Part shown: one piece after another, positions 15,450 to 23,029 of the stretch
Layout of the letters: each line of letters begins with the position of its first letter
Numbering within the stretch: the first letter of the stretch is position 1
Source of the DNA: Apopatocola sp963618015
GTDB lineage: Bacteria; Bacillota; Clostridia; Oscillospirales; Oscillospiraceae
Assembly: GCA_963618015.1 (NCBI GenBank)
Contig: CAVEQS010000016.1
Coordinates: 1 to 53,343, forward strand
Length of the DNA: 53,343 bases
Direction of reading: 5' to 3'
Program-made: the position numbers and the translations under genes
The notes under the pieces: generated by a model
Databases searched by the model: none
The model's input: only the letters and a program-made list of their open reading frames with translations
Told to the model about the DNA's origin: nothing

Positions 15450-17531
15450 TCAGTTTTCCACCGGAGGCAGAAGGCGCGTCATGCTCTGGAGACTCACGGT
15501 GAGCGTGTAGGCGTTGTGCAGCAACGCCGAGGTCGCCGGGGGCAGGATGCCCATCACGCCAAGACAGATCAGCATGAAGTTGAAGCCGATGATGTTCCGG
15601 TAGTTCGTGTGGATGCGCTCCATGAGCGCGCAGCTGAGCCGCCGCAGCGTCAAAAGCGAGTAGAGATCGTTCGCGCCGATGGTGATATCCGCCACCTCGC
15701 GGGCGATGGCCGCGCCGTCGCGGATGGCGATGCCCGCGTCCGCCTCGGAGAGCGCCGGGGAGTCGTTCACGCCGTCGCCGAGCATGATCACGCGCCGTCC
15801 GGCCTCGTGCTCGCGGCGGATGAAGTTGGCCTTGTCCTCGGGCAGGACTTCGGAATAGTATTCGTCCACGCCGACGGCTGCCGCCACGGACTTTGCCGTG
15901 CGGTCGCTGTCGCCGGTCATCATGACGAGCTTCGTAAAGCCGAGAGAGCGCAGTCCGCGGACAACCTCCGCGGCCTCCGCGCGCAGCGGGTCTTCAATGC
16001 AGATGACCGCGGCGAGCACGCCGCCTGCAGCGAGATAAAGGTGCGAATACTCCGCCGGGAGCGATTCAAACTTCTCTTCCTCGCCCGCCGGAATGACGCA
16101 CTTCTCGTCCTCAAACACGAAGTGGTGGCTGCCGATGACGACTTTCTCGCCGTCCACGCTGCTCGCGATGCCGTGCGCCACGATGTAATTCACGCTCGAA
16201 TGGCGCTCCTCGTGGGTGATGCCGCGCTTTTCCGCCTCGGTCACAACGGCCTTGGCCATCGAGTGCGGGTAATGCTCTTCGAGACAGGCCGCAAGCGCGA
16301 GCATATCGTTTTCTTCCTTGCCGCCAAACGGCACGACCGCCGCCACGCGCGGCGCGGCATGGGTCAGCGTGCCGGTCTTATCAAAGACAATGGTGTCCGC
16401 CTGCGCCACCGCTTCCATGAAGCGGCCACCCTTGACGGAGATGTGGTGGATGCCGGCCTCTTTCATACCGGAGAGCACCGCGATCGGCATGGAAAGCTTG
16501 AGCGCGCACGAGAAATCGACCATGAGCACCGCGAGCGCGCGGTTGACGTTGCGCGTCAGGAGCCAGATGAGCCCCGTCGCGCCGAGGCTGTACGGCACGA
16601 GCTTGTCCGCCAGATGCGAGGCCTGCGCCTCGGTATCGGACTTGAGCTTTTCGGATTCCTCGATCATATGGACGATGCGGTCGTAGCGTCCAGAGCCCAT
16701 GCTCTTATCAACGCGGATCGTGCATTCGCCCTCTTCCACGACCGTTCCGGCGTAAACATAGCTGCCCGCCGTGCGGCGCACGGCCAGCCCCTCGCCGGTG
16801 ATGGATGCCTGGTTGACCATTGCCTCGCCCGCGACGACATGGCCGTCAAGCGGGATCATGCCGCCGGTACGGACAATGATCCGGTCGCCGGGGCGCACGT
16901 CGCCGACCGGCACGGCCACGCTACCGTCGGTCGTTTCGAGCCAGACCTTATCCACCTGCAAAGCCATCGTCCCGGCGAGATCGGCAACCGACTTTTTATG
17001 CGTCCACTCGTCGAGCAGCTCGCCGATGCCGAGCAGGAAGATGACCGAGACCGCCGTTTCAAAGTCGCCGCGCAGAATGGAGACGGCGATGGCCGTCGCG
17101 TCAAGCACCGGCACCTCGATCTTCCCGTGCAGCAGGCAGCGGATGCCGTCGCGCAGGAAGCGGAGCGAGCGAATCACGGTACGGATCGCGCGCAGCGGCG
17201 CGGGCAGAATGAGCTTCAATGCGTACCGGCGGACAACGCGGAAAATGAGCTTTCCCTCATATTCGCGGTTGAGCGCGCGGACGCTGTGCTCCGGCGCGAG
17301 CGCGGCGGACTTCTCATAGGAAAACGCAGCGAGCGCCGCGACGATACCGGCGCGCGAGCCGGTATAAAGAATCGTAGCGTTGCCGGTGCGGTCGTGGACC
17401 GTTACATCAGCAACGCCGGAAGTGTTTCGCAGATACGCTTCCAGAATGTCCGCCTGGAGCAGCGACATACGCGGCTGCTCCAGATGGACACGGATGCGTC
17501 CTGCCGTATCGTGCAGGATCGTGCATTTCAT
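15450..17531 (-). CDS. Heavy-metal P1B-type ATPase with N-terminal HMA_2-like domain and altered CPx motif
   Basis: A 693-residue metal-transporting ATPase. An N-terminal ferredoxin-like domain (about 1-75, GRIRVHLEQP) lacks the CxxC of classical HMA domains. The actuator loop contains SITGEG (243-248). The phosphorylation site is DKTGTLT with Asp384, the nucleotide domain has HYPHS (420-424), and the hinge is GDGVNDSPAL. The membrane metal-site motif, normally CPC or a close variant, reads FSCALKLSMP (340-349): only the second Cys is kept and the first Cys-Pro is replaced by Phe-Ser. The transported ion is therefore uncertain. It is encoded six bases after the DUF6110 gene behind one promoter. 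Confidence 0.92.
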   Translation of the reverse strand: MKCTILHDTAGRIRVHLEQPRMSLLQADILEAYLRNTSGVADVTVHDRTGNATILYTGSRAGIVAALAAFSYEKSAALAPEHSVRALNREYEGKLIFRVVRRYALKLILPAPLRAIRTVIRSLRFLRDGIRCLLHGKIEVPVLDATAIAVSILRGDFETAVSVIFLLGIGELLDEWTHKKSVADLAGTMALQVDKVWLETTDGSVAVPVGDVRPGDRIIVRTGGMIPLDGHVVAGEAMVNQASITGEGLAVRRTAGSYVYAGTVVEEGECTIRVDKSMGSGRYDRIVHMIEESEKLKSDTEAQASHLADKLVPYSLGATGLIWLLTRNVNRALAVLMVDFSCALKLSMPIAVLSGMKEAGIHHISVKGGRFMEAVAQADTIVFDKTGTLTHAAPRVAAVVPFGGKEENDMLALAACLEEHYPHSMAKAVVTEAEKRGITHEERHSSVNYIVAHGIASSVDGEKVVIGSHHFVFEDEKCVIPAGEEEKFESLPAEYSHLYLAAGGVLAAVICIEDPLRAEAAEVVRGLRSLGFTKLVMMTGDSDRTAKSVAAAVGVDEYYSEVLPEDKANFIRREHEAGRRVIMLGDGVNDSPALSEADAGIAIRDGAAIAREVADITIGANDLYSLLTLRRLSCALMERIHTNYRNIIGFNFMLICLGVMGILPPATSALLHNAYTLTVSLQSMTRLLPPVEN

Positions 17532-17537
17532 GGCGAA

Positions 17538-17795
17538 TTACTCCGCGGTGTCCTCAATGGTCTCGCCCGCATCCTCCGCGGCATACTTCTCGTTGAGCGC
17601 CTTCGCGTCGGCGAGAATGTCGTCCGCGCCCTCGCGGATGTTCGTCGCGGTCGTCATGACGGCTTCCTTGGCGCGCAGCGCCGCGGCGGTCGTGAAGGCA
17701 TAGACCTTCTTCGCATCGCGGCTGGTGAGGATCTTGATGCCCGCCGTGCCAAACAGCACGCCGCCCGCGAAAAGTCCAACTTTACCCCAATTCAT
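17538..17795 (-). CDS. Small single-span membrane protein, DUF6110 type
   Basis: An 85-residue protein with a glycine-rich hydrophobic segment at 5-24 (VGLFAGGVLFGTAGIKILTS). A conserved-looking SRDAKKVY follows, then an Ala/Glu/Asp-rich helical tail. From memory this fits the DUF6110 family, commonly encoded next to HMA_2-type metal ATPases. It has a strong AAAGGAGGA site and is the first gene of the operon. A role as accessory subunit or metal chaperone is a guess from context only. Confidence 0.75.
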   Translation of the reverse strand: MNWGKVGLFAGGVLFGTAGIKILTSRDAKKVYAFTTAAALRAKEAVMTTATNIREGADDILADAKALNEKYAAEDAGETIEDTAE

Positions 17796-17830
17796 GAGAA
17801 TATCCTCCTTTATATTTAATTTCTGAGTGA

Positions 17831-17869
17831 ATTTTATAATCGAAAAAACGCCTTGTCAATGGCGTTTTT
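17831..17869 (-). promoter_or_regulatory. Promoter and inverted repeat of the DUF6110/P-type ATPase operon
   Basis: Minus-strand TTGACA (17859-17854), 17 bases, TAAAAT (17836-17831). The -35 is the loop of a perfect inverted repeat AAAAACGCC-N8-GGCGTTTTT (17844-17852 and 17861-17869). A repressor bound there would cover the -35, so this is a plausible metal-responsive operator. Confidence 0.75.
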
Positions 17870-17902
17870 GTGAATTTTTTTAAGATTTTTGCCATATCTT
17901 TT

Positions 17903-17968
17903 GGTTAGTCGGCGCTTACCCGCCGGTTAGTTTTCGCTCACCGCCCGGTTAGGCTTTGCTTATCGTTG
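17903..17968 (+). promoter_or_regulatory. Three 22-bp direct repeats upstream of mscL
   Basis: GGTTAG occurs at 17903, 17925 and 17947, exactly 22 bases apart. Each copy is followed at the same distance by a CGCTTACC-like block (17913-17920, 17935-17942, 17957-17964). The last unit abuts the -35 box at 17966. Spacing of two helical turns next to the -35 is the layout of activator sites; GTTAG(T/G) also fits the right half of the LytTR-type consensus. Which protein binds is inference. Confidence 0.75.
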
Positions 17969-17994
17969 ACAGTGCCGCGGCAGACTGATATCAT
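17966..17994 (+). promoter_or_regulatory. Promoter of mscL
   Basis: TTGACA (17966-17971), 17 bases, TATCAT (17989-17994), 21 bases before the ATG. TTGGAGGCG provides the ribosome site. Confidence 0.8.
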
Positions 17995-18014
17995 GATATA
18001 TTGGAGGCGATATT

Positions 18015-18464
18015 ATGAAAGCATTACTCAAGGAATTCAAGGAATTTGCTGTTAAAGGAAACGTGGTTGATATGGCGGTCGGCGTCATCGTCGGCGGAGC
18101 GTTCGGGAAGATCGTAACGTCGCTCGTCAACGACATCATCATGCCGCTCGTCGGTATTCTGACCGGCGGAGTTGACTTCAGCAATCTCTTTCTCCCACTC
18201 GACGGGAACACCTACGCCACGCTCGCCGAGGCGGAGGCCGCAGGCGCGGCAGTGCTCAAGTACGGCTCGTTCCTCTCGCAGGTGCTCGATTTCCTGATCG
18301 TGTCGTTTGTGATCTTTATCTTCGTAAAGAAGATCATGACGCTCGGCCGGAAGAAGGAAGCGCCCGTGGAAGAAGCGCCGAAAACGAAGATCTGCCCTTA
18401 CTGCAAAAGCGAGATCGCCATCGACGCCACGCGCTGCCCGCACTGCACATCAGAGCTTCCGTAA
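18015..18464 (+). CDS. mscL: Large-conductance mechanosensitive channel MscL with C-terminal zinc ribbon
   Basis: A 149-residue MscL that opens under membrane tension to release solutes during hypo-osmotic shock. The N-terminal amphipathic helix KEFKEFAVKGNVVDMAVGVIVGGAFG and first span (about 10-45) are canonical. The second span (about 80-100, FLIVSFVIFIFVKKI) is followed by the RKKEAP cytoplasmic segment. The last 25 residues add a zinc ribbon, CPYCKSEI...CPHC (CxxC-x12-CxxC), absent from the E. coli protein. Confidence 0.95.
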   Translation: MKALLKEFKEFAVKGNVVDMAVGVIVGGAFGKIVTSLVNDIIMPLVGILTGGVDFSNLFLPLDGNTYATLAEAEAAGAAVLKYGSFLSQVLDFLIVSFVIFIFVKKIMTLGRKKEAPVEEAPKTKICPYCKSEIAIDATRCPHCTSELP

Positions 18465-18504
18465 GAAGCTTCCCGCGATTTAATTACAGCTTTGGAGGTG
18501 ACCC

Positions 18505-19221
18505 ATGCAATCCTTCGAGACCGAACATTACATCTTTCACTATGGTGCCGGTACGGCGGCGGAGCGCGATATCCAGAAGATCGCCGCGCTGCAGGAGGGC
18601 TGCTTCTCGCACATCTGCGCTGTGCTCGGGCTGACGCCGGACTTCAAGATCGAATACTTCCTCTGCGATTCCCCGGAGGAGGTAGGACACATCTACGGCA
18701 ACGATTTCCCGTGCAACGGCTTTGCCGATCTGCCGAGCCGCATCTACGCCGTGTATAACGAGAGCGTCCAGTGCGTCGGCTTTCATGAGGACGCGCACCT
18801 CATCAGCTTTGTCCATAACCGCCCGATCTGTCCCGCCGTGACGGAGGGACTCGCCATGTACTTCGATCGCAAATGGTGGGGCATTGAAAACCTGGACTGG
18901 ACGGGCTATTATCTCAAAACCGGACGGTATCTGCCGATGGACAAGCTGCTGGACCGGGAGTTTTTCTTCGAGCACGACTGTGCCTTCACCTACCCCATCG
19001 CCGGGGCGTTCACCGACTGGCTGCTCACGGTCTACGGCAGAGAGAGGTATATGGAAATGTACTCCCAGCCGAACCCTGCCGACGTCATGGCGCAGGTCTA
19101 CGGGATATCTCCGGCCGGGCTGAACGCGGATTTTGAAACGTATGTCCGCCTCTTCCGCACCGACGAAGCTCTCGAAGCGCGGATGGAGGAGCTATTGCGG
19201 CTGGAGGGCGTCGAAGCCTGA
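18505..19221 (+). CDS. Putative zinc metallopeptidase (gluzincin-like), first of a tandem pair
   Basis: A 238-residue protein with no signal peptide or membrane span. The motif GFHEDAHLISF places HExxH at 94-98. Fifteen residues after the second His, TEGLAMYFD supplies a Glu at 114, the third-ligand pattern of gluzincin-type peptidases (compare the EGLAEY motif of peptidase MA-like families). The start ETEHYIFHYGAGTAAERDI resembles domains that begin with a strand ending in HY. Predicted site in the cell is the cytoplasm. GGAGGTGACC precedes the ATG. I cannot name the family or substrate; Zn-binding is inferred from motif spacing. Confidence 0.75.
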   Translation: MQSFETEHYIFHYGAGTAAERDIQKIAALQEGCFSHICAVLGLTPDFKIEYFLCDSPEEVGHIYGNDFPCNGFADLPSRIYAVYNESVQCVGFHEDAHLISFVHNRPICPAVTEGLAMYFDRKWWGIENLDWTGYYLKTGRYLPMDKLLDREFFFEHDCAFTYPIAGAFTDWLLTVYGRERYMEMYSQPNPADVMAQVYGISPAGLNADFETYVRLFRTDEALEARMEELLRLEGVEA

Positions 19222-19241
19222 CCGGGCAAAGGAGGTAAGCC

Positions 19242-19955
19242 ATGTTAACATTGGAAACGGAGCACTATATCCTTCACTATGGTGCCGGCACCGCCGCGGA
19301 GCGCGATATCGCGCAGATCGCGGCGCAGCAGGAGAGCTGCTTCTCCCATATCTGTGCCGTGCTGGGGCTGACGCCGGACTTCAAGATCGAATACTTCCTC
19401 TGCGATTCGCCGGAGGAGGTAGGCCGCATTTACGGCGACGACGAGCCCTGCAACGGCTTCACCGATCTCCCCAATCACATTTACGCCGTGTACAACGACA
19501 GCGTCCGGTGCACCGGCTTCCACGAGGATGCCCACATCATCAGCTATACGCTCAACCGGCCGGACTGTCCTGCCGTCCGCGAAGGTCTCGCCATGTACTT
19601 TGACCGCAAGTGGTGGGGTATTCAAAATCTGGACTGGACAGGCTATTATCTCAAGGCCGGGCGGTACATCCCCGTGGACAAGCTGCTGGACAAGGCGTTC
19701 TTTTTCGAGCAGGACTGCGCCGTCACCTACCCGATCGTCGGCGCCTTCACCGACTGGCTGCTCACGGTCTACGGCAGAGAGCGGTATATGGAAATGTACC
19801 GGCAGGAGAACATGCCCGCCGCCATGGCACAGGTCTACGGGAGATCTCCGGCCGAGCTGAACGCCGATTTTGAAAAATACGTCCGGCTCTTCCGTACCGA
19901 CGAGGCGCTGGAAGCAAGAATGGAAGAGCTGCTGCGGCAGAAAAAGGTTATATGA
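19242..19955 (+). CDS. Putative zinc metallopeptidase (gluzincin-like), second of a tandem pair
   Basis: A 237-residue paralogue of the preceding gene, collinear over its whole length without visible gaps until the last residues. The shared core includes FSHICAVLGLTPDFKIEYFL, HEDAH at 94-98 and EGLAMYFDRKWWGI with Glu at 114. The copy has diverged at scattered positions (for example LEQ/QQE and DEPC for DFPC) but keeps every putative ligand, so both are likely active. It starts 20 bases after the first gene with its own AAAGGAGG. A terminator follows at 20191-20213. Confidence 0.75.
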   Translation: MLTLETEHYILHYGAGTAAERDIAQIAAQQESCFSHICAVLGLTPDFKIEYFLCDSPEEVGRIYGDDEPCNGFTDLPNHIYAVYNDSVRCTGFHEDAHIISYTLNRPDCPAVREGLAMYFDRKWWGIQNLDWTGYYLKAGRYIPVDKLLDKAFFFEQDCAVTYPIVGAFTDWLLTVYGRERYMEMYRQENMPAAMAQVYGRSPAELNADFEKYVRLFRTDEALEARMEELLRQKKVI

Positions 19956-20190
19956 CGAAAGACCGTCAGCCTGAGCGTGTCAAAAATGTATTTTTGACAC
20001 GCTCTCAAACGAGACCCACTGCGTTGGGCTCTCGTTTGAAAAGGCTGCGGCTCGCCGCAGCGCACTCGCTGCGCTCGCACGTTTGCGAGCCGAAAAGTAT
20101 TTTCTCCGACGTACACGCCGCCGGAGAAAATGATCAAAACTTTATTTACGCCTGCGGGCGCAAACTCTGCGAGGCTTTTCGACAGTCTGA
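19956..20190. repeat. Hairpin-rich intergenic segment
   Basis: No gene is visible. Successive inverted repeats fill the stretch: 15-bp perfect arms at 19973-19987/19990-20004 (GAGCGTGTCAAAAAT and complement, 2-base loop); an arm pair spanning 20005-20039 (TCAAACGAGA with its complement); GCTGCGGC/GCCGCAGC at 20044-20051/20054-20061; and TTTTCTCCG/CGGAGAAAA at 20100-20108/20122-20130. The density suggests a REP- or MITE-like repeat between the peptidase pair and aspS. Copies elsewhere cannot be checked here. Confidence 0.6.
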
Positions 20191-20213
20191 GGCCGCCGGC
20201 TTTACCGGCGGCC
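20191..20213 (+). terminator. Terminator downstream of the peptidase pair
   Basis: GGCCGCCGG (20191-20199) pairs with CCGGCGGCC (20205-20213), followed by TTCTTTTT. Confidence 0.85.
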
Positions 20214-20228
20214 TTCTTTTTACAATAC

Positions 20229-20276
20229 AAAAATCGGGTGCGGCGTATCCCAAAGGATACGCCGCACCTGATTTTT
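20229..20276 (-). terminator. Terminator of aspS
   Basis: A 14-bp perfect GC-rich stem (20237-20250 with 20255-20268, loop CAAA) is extended by a wobble pair and A/T pairs to 20229-20276. On the minus strand it ends in CGATTTTTGT. The outer stem overlaps the aspS stop codon. Confidence 0.88.
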
Positions 20277-22053
20277 ATTCTTCGAGCTCGCCGACGAGAG
20301 CGATGTGCAGCTCGTCGAGCTGCTTCTGCTCCACGGTGGAGGGAGCGCCCATCATCACGTCCTGCGCATTCTTGTTCATCGGGAACGGGATGATCTCGCG
20401 GATGGAGCTCTCGCCCGCGAGGAGCATGACCATGCGGTCGACGCCCGGGGCGATGCCGGCGTGCGGGGGCGCGCCGTAGCAGAAGGCGTTGTACATAGCG
20501 GGGAACTTGGCCTTCACGTCGTCCTCGCCGAGACGCACCATCTCAAACGCCTTGACCATGATGTCGGGATCGTGGTTGCGCACCGCGCCGGAGGAGAGCT
20601 CCACGCCGTTGCACACGAGATCGTACTGATACGCCATAATGGTCAGCGGATCGAGCTCGCCGCGCTCGGCGGCCAGCAGCGCCTCAAGACCGCCGTTCGG
20701 CATCGAGAACGGGTTGTGGCAGAACTCGAGCTCGCCGGACTCCTCGCCGATCTCGAACATCGGGAAATCGACGATCCAGCAGAACTCATAGCGCTTCTCG
20801 TCCATGTGGCCGGGGACGAGCGCGCCCGCCATTTTGAGCATGACGCCGGCAGTCTTCTGCGCCTCGGTCTTCTTGCCTGAGGAGATGAGAACGAGAGTGT
20901 CGGGCGTGAGGCCGAGAGCTTCCTTGAGGGCTTCTTCCTTGCCCGCAAAGAACTTCGCCACGCCGCCGACCAGAGCGCCGTGCTCGTCCATGCGCAGCCA
21001 GTAGGGCTTGCGGCCCGCCTGCACCTCGACGTCCGCGCAGAGCTTGTCGATCTGCTTGCGGGTGAGCGTGCAGCCGGAGACCGGCACCGCCTTGACGACC
21101 TGGCCGACAAACGGCTCAAAGCCGGTATCCTGCACCATGGCGGAAATGTCCGTCACGGTGAGGTCAATGCGCAGATCAGGCTTATCGGAGCCGTACTTGT
21201 CCATCGCTTCCATATACGGAATGCGGCGGAACGGCGGCTGGGAGGCGATATCGTAGGTGCCGTATTTCGCGAAGATCGGCGGCAGCACGTCCTCGAGCAC
21301 CGCGAACACGTCCTCCTGCGAGGCGAACGCCATCTCCATATCGAGCTGGTAGAACTCGCCGGGCGAGCGGTCGCCGCGGGCGTCCTCGTCGCGGAAGCAG
21401 GGGGCGATCTGGAAATATTTGTCAAAGCCGCTCGTCATGAGCAGCTGCTTGAACTGCTGCGGCGCCTGCGGCAGAGCATAGAACTTGCCGGGGTGCTTGC
21501 GGGCGGGGACGAGATAGTCGCGCGCGCCCTCGGGAGAGGAGGCGGTGAGGATCGGCGTCGTGATCTCGAGGAAGCCGTGGTCCATCATCGCGCGGCGCAG
21601 CGCCGCAACAACGTTGCAGCGGAGGATGATGTTATTCTTGACGGCGGGGTTGCGCAGATCGAGATAGCGGTACTTCAGTCTCGCGCTCTCGTCGGCCTCG
21701 CGGCTGCGGTTGATCTCGAACGGCAGCTCATTGTAGCGGCAGCGGCCAAGGATCTCGATCTTCTCCGGCACGACCTCGATCTCGCCGGTGGCGAGCTTGG
21801 CGTTGGGGCTCTCGCGCAGACGGACGGTGCCGGTCACGGCAATGGTGCTCTCCTTGTTGATGCCCTTGACGGTCTTCATCATCTCGGCGGAATCGACGAC
21901 GATCTGCGTCGTGCCGTAAAAGTCACGCAGAACGACGAACGCGAAGTTATTGCCGACCTCGCGGACGTTCTCCATCCAGCCGGCCAGCGTGACGGTTTTG
22001 CCAGCGTCGGCGGCGCGGAGCTCCCCGCAGGTGTGGGTACGGTACTGTGACAT
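20275..22053 (-). CDS. aspS: Aspartyl-tRNA synthetase
   Basis: A 592-residue class II synthetase that charges tRNA(Asp), of the bacterial type with a GAD insertion. The N-terminal OB fold begins at VTLAGWMENVREVGNNFAFV. Class II motif 2 is seen in FRDEDARGDRSPGEFYQLDME and motif 3 in GIAPGVDRMVMLLAG near the C terminus. Length is normal. Whether it also charges tRNA(Asn) cannot be judged from this window. Confidence 0.97.
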   Translation of the reverse strand: MSQYRTHTCGELRAADAGKTVTLAGWMENVREVGNNFAFVVLRDFYGTTQIVVDSAEMMKTVKGINKESTIAVTGTVRLRESPNAKLATGEIEVVPEKIEILGRCRYNELPFEINRSREADESARLKYRYLDLRNPAVKNNIILRCNVVAALRRAMMDHGFLEITTPILTASSPEGARDYLVPARKHPGKFYALPQAPQQFKQLLMTSGFDKYFQIAPCFRDEDARGDRSPGEFYQLDMEMAFASQEDVFAVLEDVLPPIFAKYGTYDIASQPPFRRIPYMEAMDKYGSDKPDLRIDLTVTDISAMVQDTGFEPFVGQVVKAVPVSGCTLTRKQIDKLCADVEVQAGRKPYWLRMDEHGALVGGVAKFFAGKEEALKEALGLTPDTLVLISSGKKTEAQKTAGVMLKMAGALVPGHMDEKRYEFCWIVDFPMFEIGEESGELEFCHNPFSMPNGGLEALLAAERGELDPLTIMAYQYDLVCNGVELSSGAVRNHDPDIMVKAFEMVRLGEDDVKAKFPAMYNAFCYGAPPHAGIAPGVDRMVMLLAGESSIREIIPFPMNKNAQDVMMGAPSTVEQKQLDELHIALVGELEE

Positions 22054-22097
22054 ACTCTATTTCTTCCTTTCACGGGTTCATTACGATTTACCGAAAT

Positions 22098-22126
22098 ATT
22101 ATACACATCCCGCCACCGCTTTGCAA
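22098..22126 (-). promoter_or_regulatory. Promoter of aspS
   Basis: Minus-strand TTGCAA (22126-22121), 17 bases, TATAAT (22103-22098). GAAAGGAAG lies before the start codon. Confidence 0.75.
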
Positions 22127-22182
22127 GATACCCCGTCCCCGTTCGGACAACATTTTCGTCCCCGGCGGGGTATGCTTGGGAC

Positions 22183-23007
22183 ATGAATGTGATCTATGTG
22201 GATGAGCTCTTTTTCCTCAACGCGCTCACGGACTATCTGCTGCTTCTCTCGTGTGCGAGACTGCGCGGAAAAGCACTGCGGCGCGGCCGGTTCGCCGCGG
22301 CCGCGGCGGTCGGCGGGGCGTACGCCGTGTTCGCCGCGATCCCCCCGCTCTCGTTTCTCGTTTCGCTCGCGGTGAAGGCGCTCGTCTCGCTGCTCATGGC
22401 GTGGATCGCGTTCGGCGCGCCGCCGGAGCTCTGGCGCGGCTGGGGCTGCTTTCTCGCGCTCTCGTCGGCGTTCGCCGGGGCGGTATACGGCATTTCGCTG
22501 CTCTCCGGCACAGAGCCGCGCAGCGTTCTCTCCGGCGCATCTCTCAAAACGCTTGTGCTCTCTTTCGGGCTGTGCTATGCCGCGGTGCGGCTCTTTTTCG
22601 GGCGGTTTCTGAAGCGCCGCGAGCGGTGCATCGTGGAAGCGAAGATCGAGCTGTGCGGCAGAACAGCCGCGCTGCGTGCGCTGCGCGATACCGGCAACGC
22701 GCTTTTTGACCCGCTCTCCGGCTCGCACATCCTGCTCGCAGAGCCGGAATCGCTCGCGTCGCTCTTCTCCCCGCCGCTCGCCTTCCCGCTGCCGGACGAT
22801 CCCGCGGCGTGCTTTCGCGCTCTCAGCACGCACCCGGCGCTCTCGCGGCGGCTGCGGCTCGTCGGCTTTTCCGCTGTCGGCACGAAGCGGGGGCTGCTCG
22901 TGTGCTTTCGGCCCGACGCCGTCACGGTCGAGGGCACGGCGGAATTCTATCTCGTCGCCCTATCACCGACGCCGCTCGGGGATGGGGAGTATACCGCGCT
23001 CGTTTGA
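22183..23007 (+). CDS. spoIIGA: Sigma-E processing peptidase SpoIIGA
   Basis: A 274-residue membrane aspartic protease that cleaves the pro-sequence of sigma-E in the mother cell at the start of sporulation. The start MNVIYVDELFFLNALTDYLLL is characteristic. About five membrane spans occupy residues 5-140. The aspartic protease motif is LRDTGNALFDP with catalytic Asp169. The gene lies 22 bases before sigE, as in spore-forming Bacillota. Confidence 0.95.
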   Translation: MNVIYVDELFFLNALTDYLLLLSCARLRGKALRRGRFAAAAAVGGAYAVFAAIPPLSFLVSLAVKALVSLLMAWIAFGAPPELWRGWGCFLALSSAFAGAVYGISLLSGTEPRSVLSGASLKTLVLSFGLCYAAVRLFFGRFLKRRERCIVEAKIELCGRTAALRALRDTGNALFDPLSGSHILLAEPESLASLFSPPLAFPLPDDPAACFRALSTHPALSRRLRLVGFSAVGTKRGLLVCFRPDAVTVEGTAEFYLVALSPTPLGDGEYTALV

Positions 23008-23029
23008 ATATCATAAGGAGGTCTTGCCC

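Noticed and set aside
15516..17819. 767-codon plus-strand frame opposite the P-type ATPase
   Set aside because: Shadow of the ATPase and DUF6110 genes; composition (Arg, Asp, His, Ala) is non-protein-like and it crosses two genes and a promoter.
22127..22182. Possible Spo0A boxes upstream of spoIIGA
   Set aside because: TTGTCCGAA and GGACGAAAA only loosely resemble TTTGTCGAA, and no promoter hexamers with proper spacing could be fixed.
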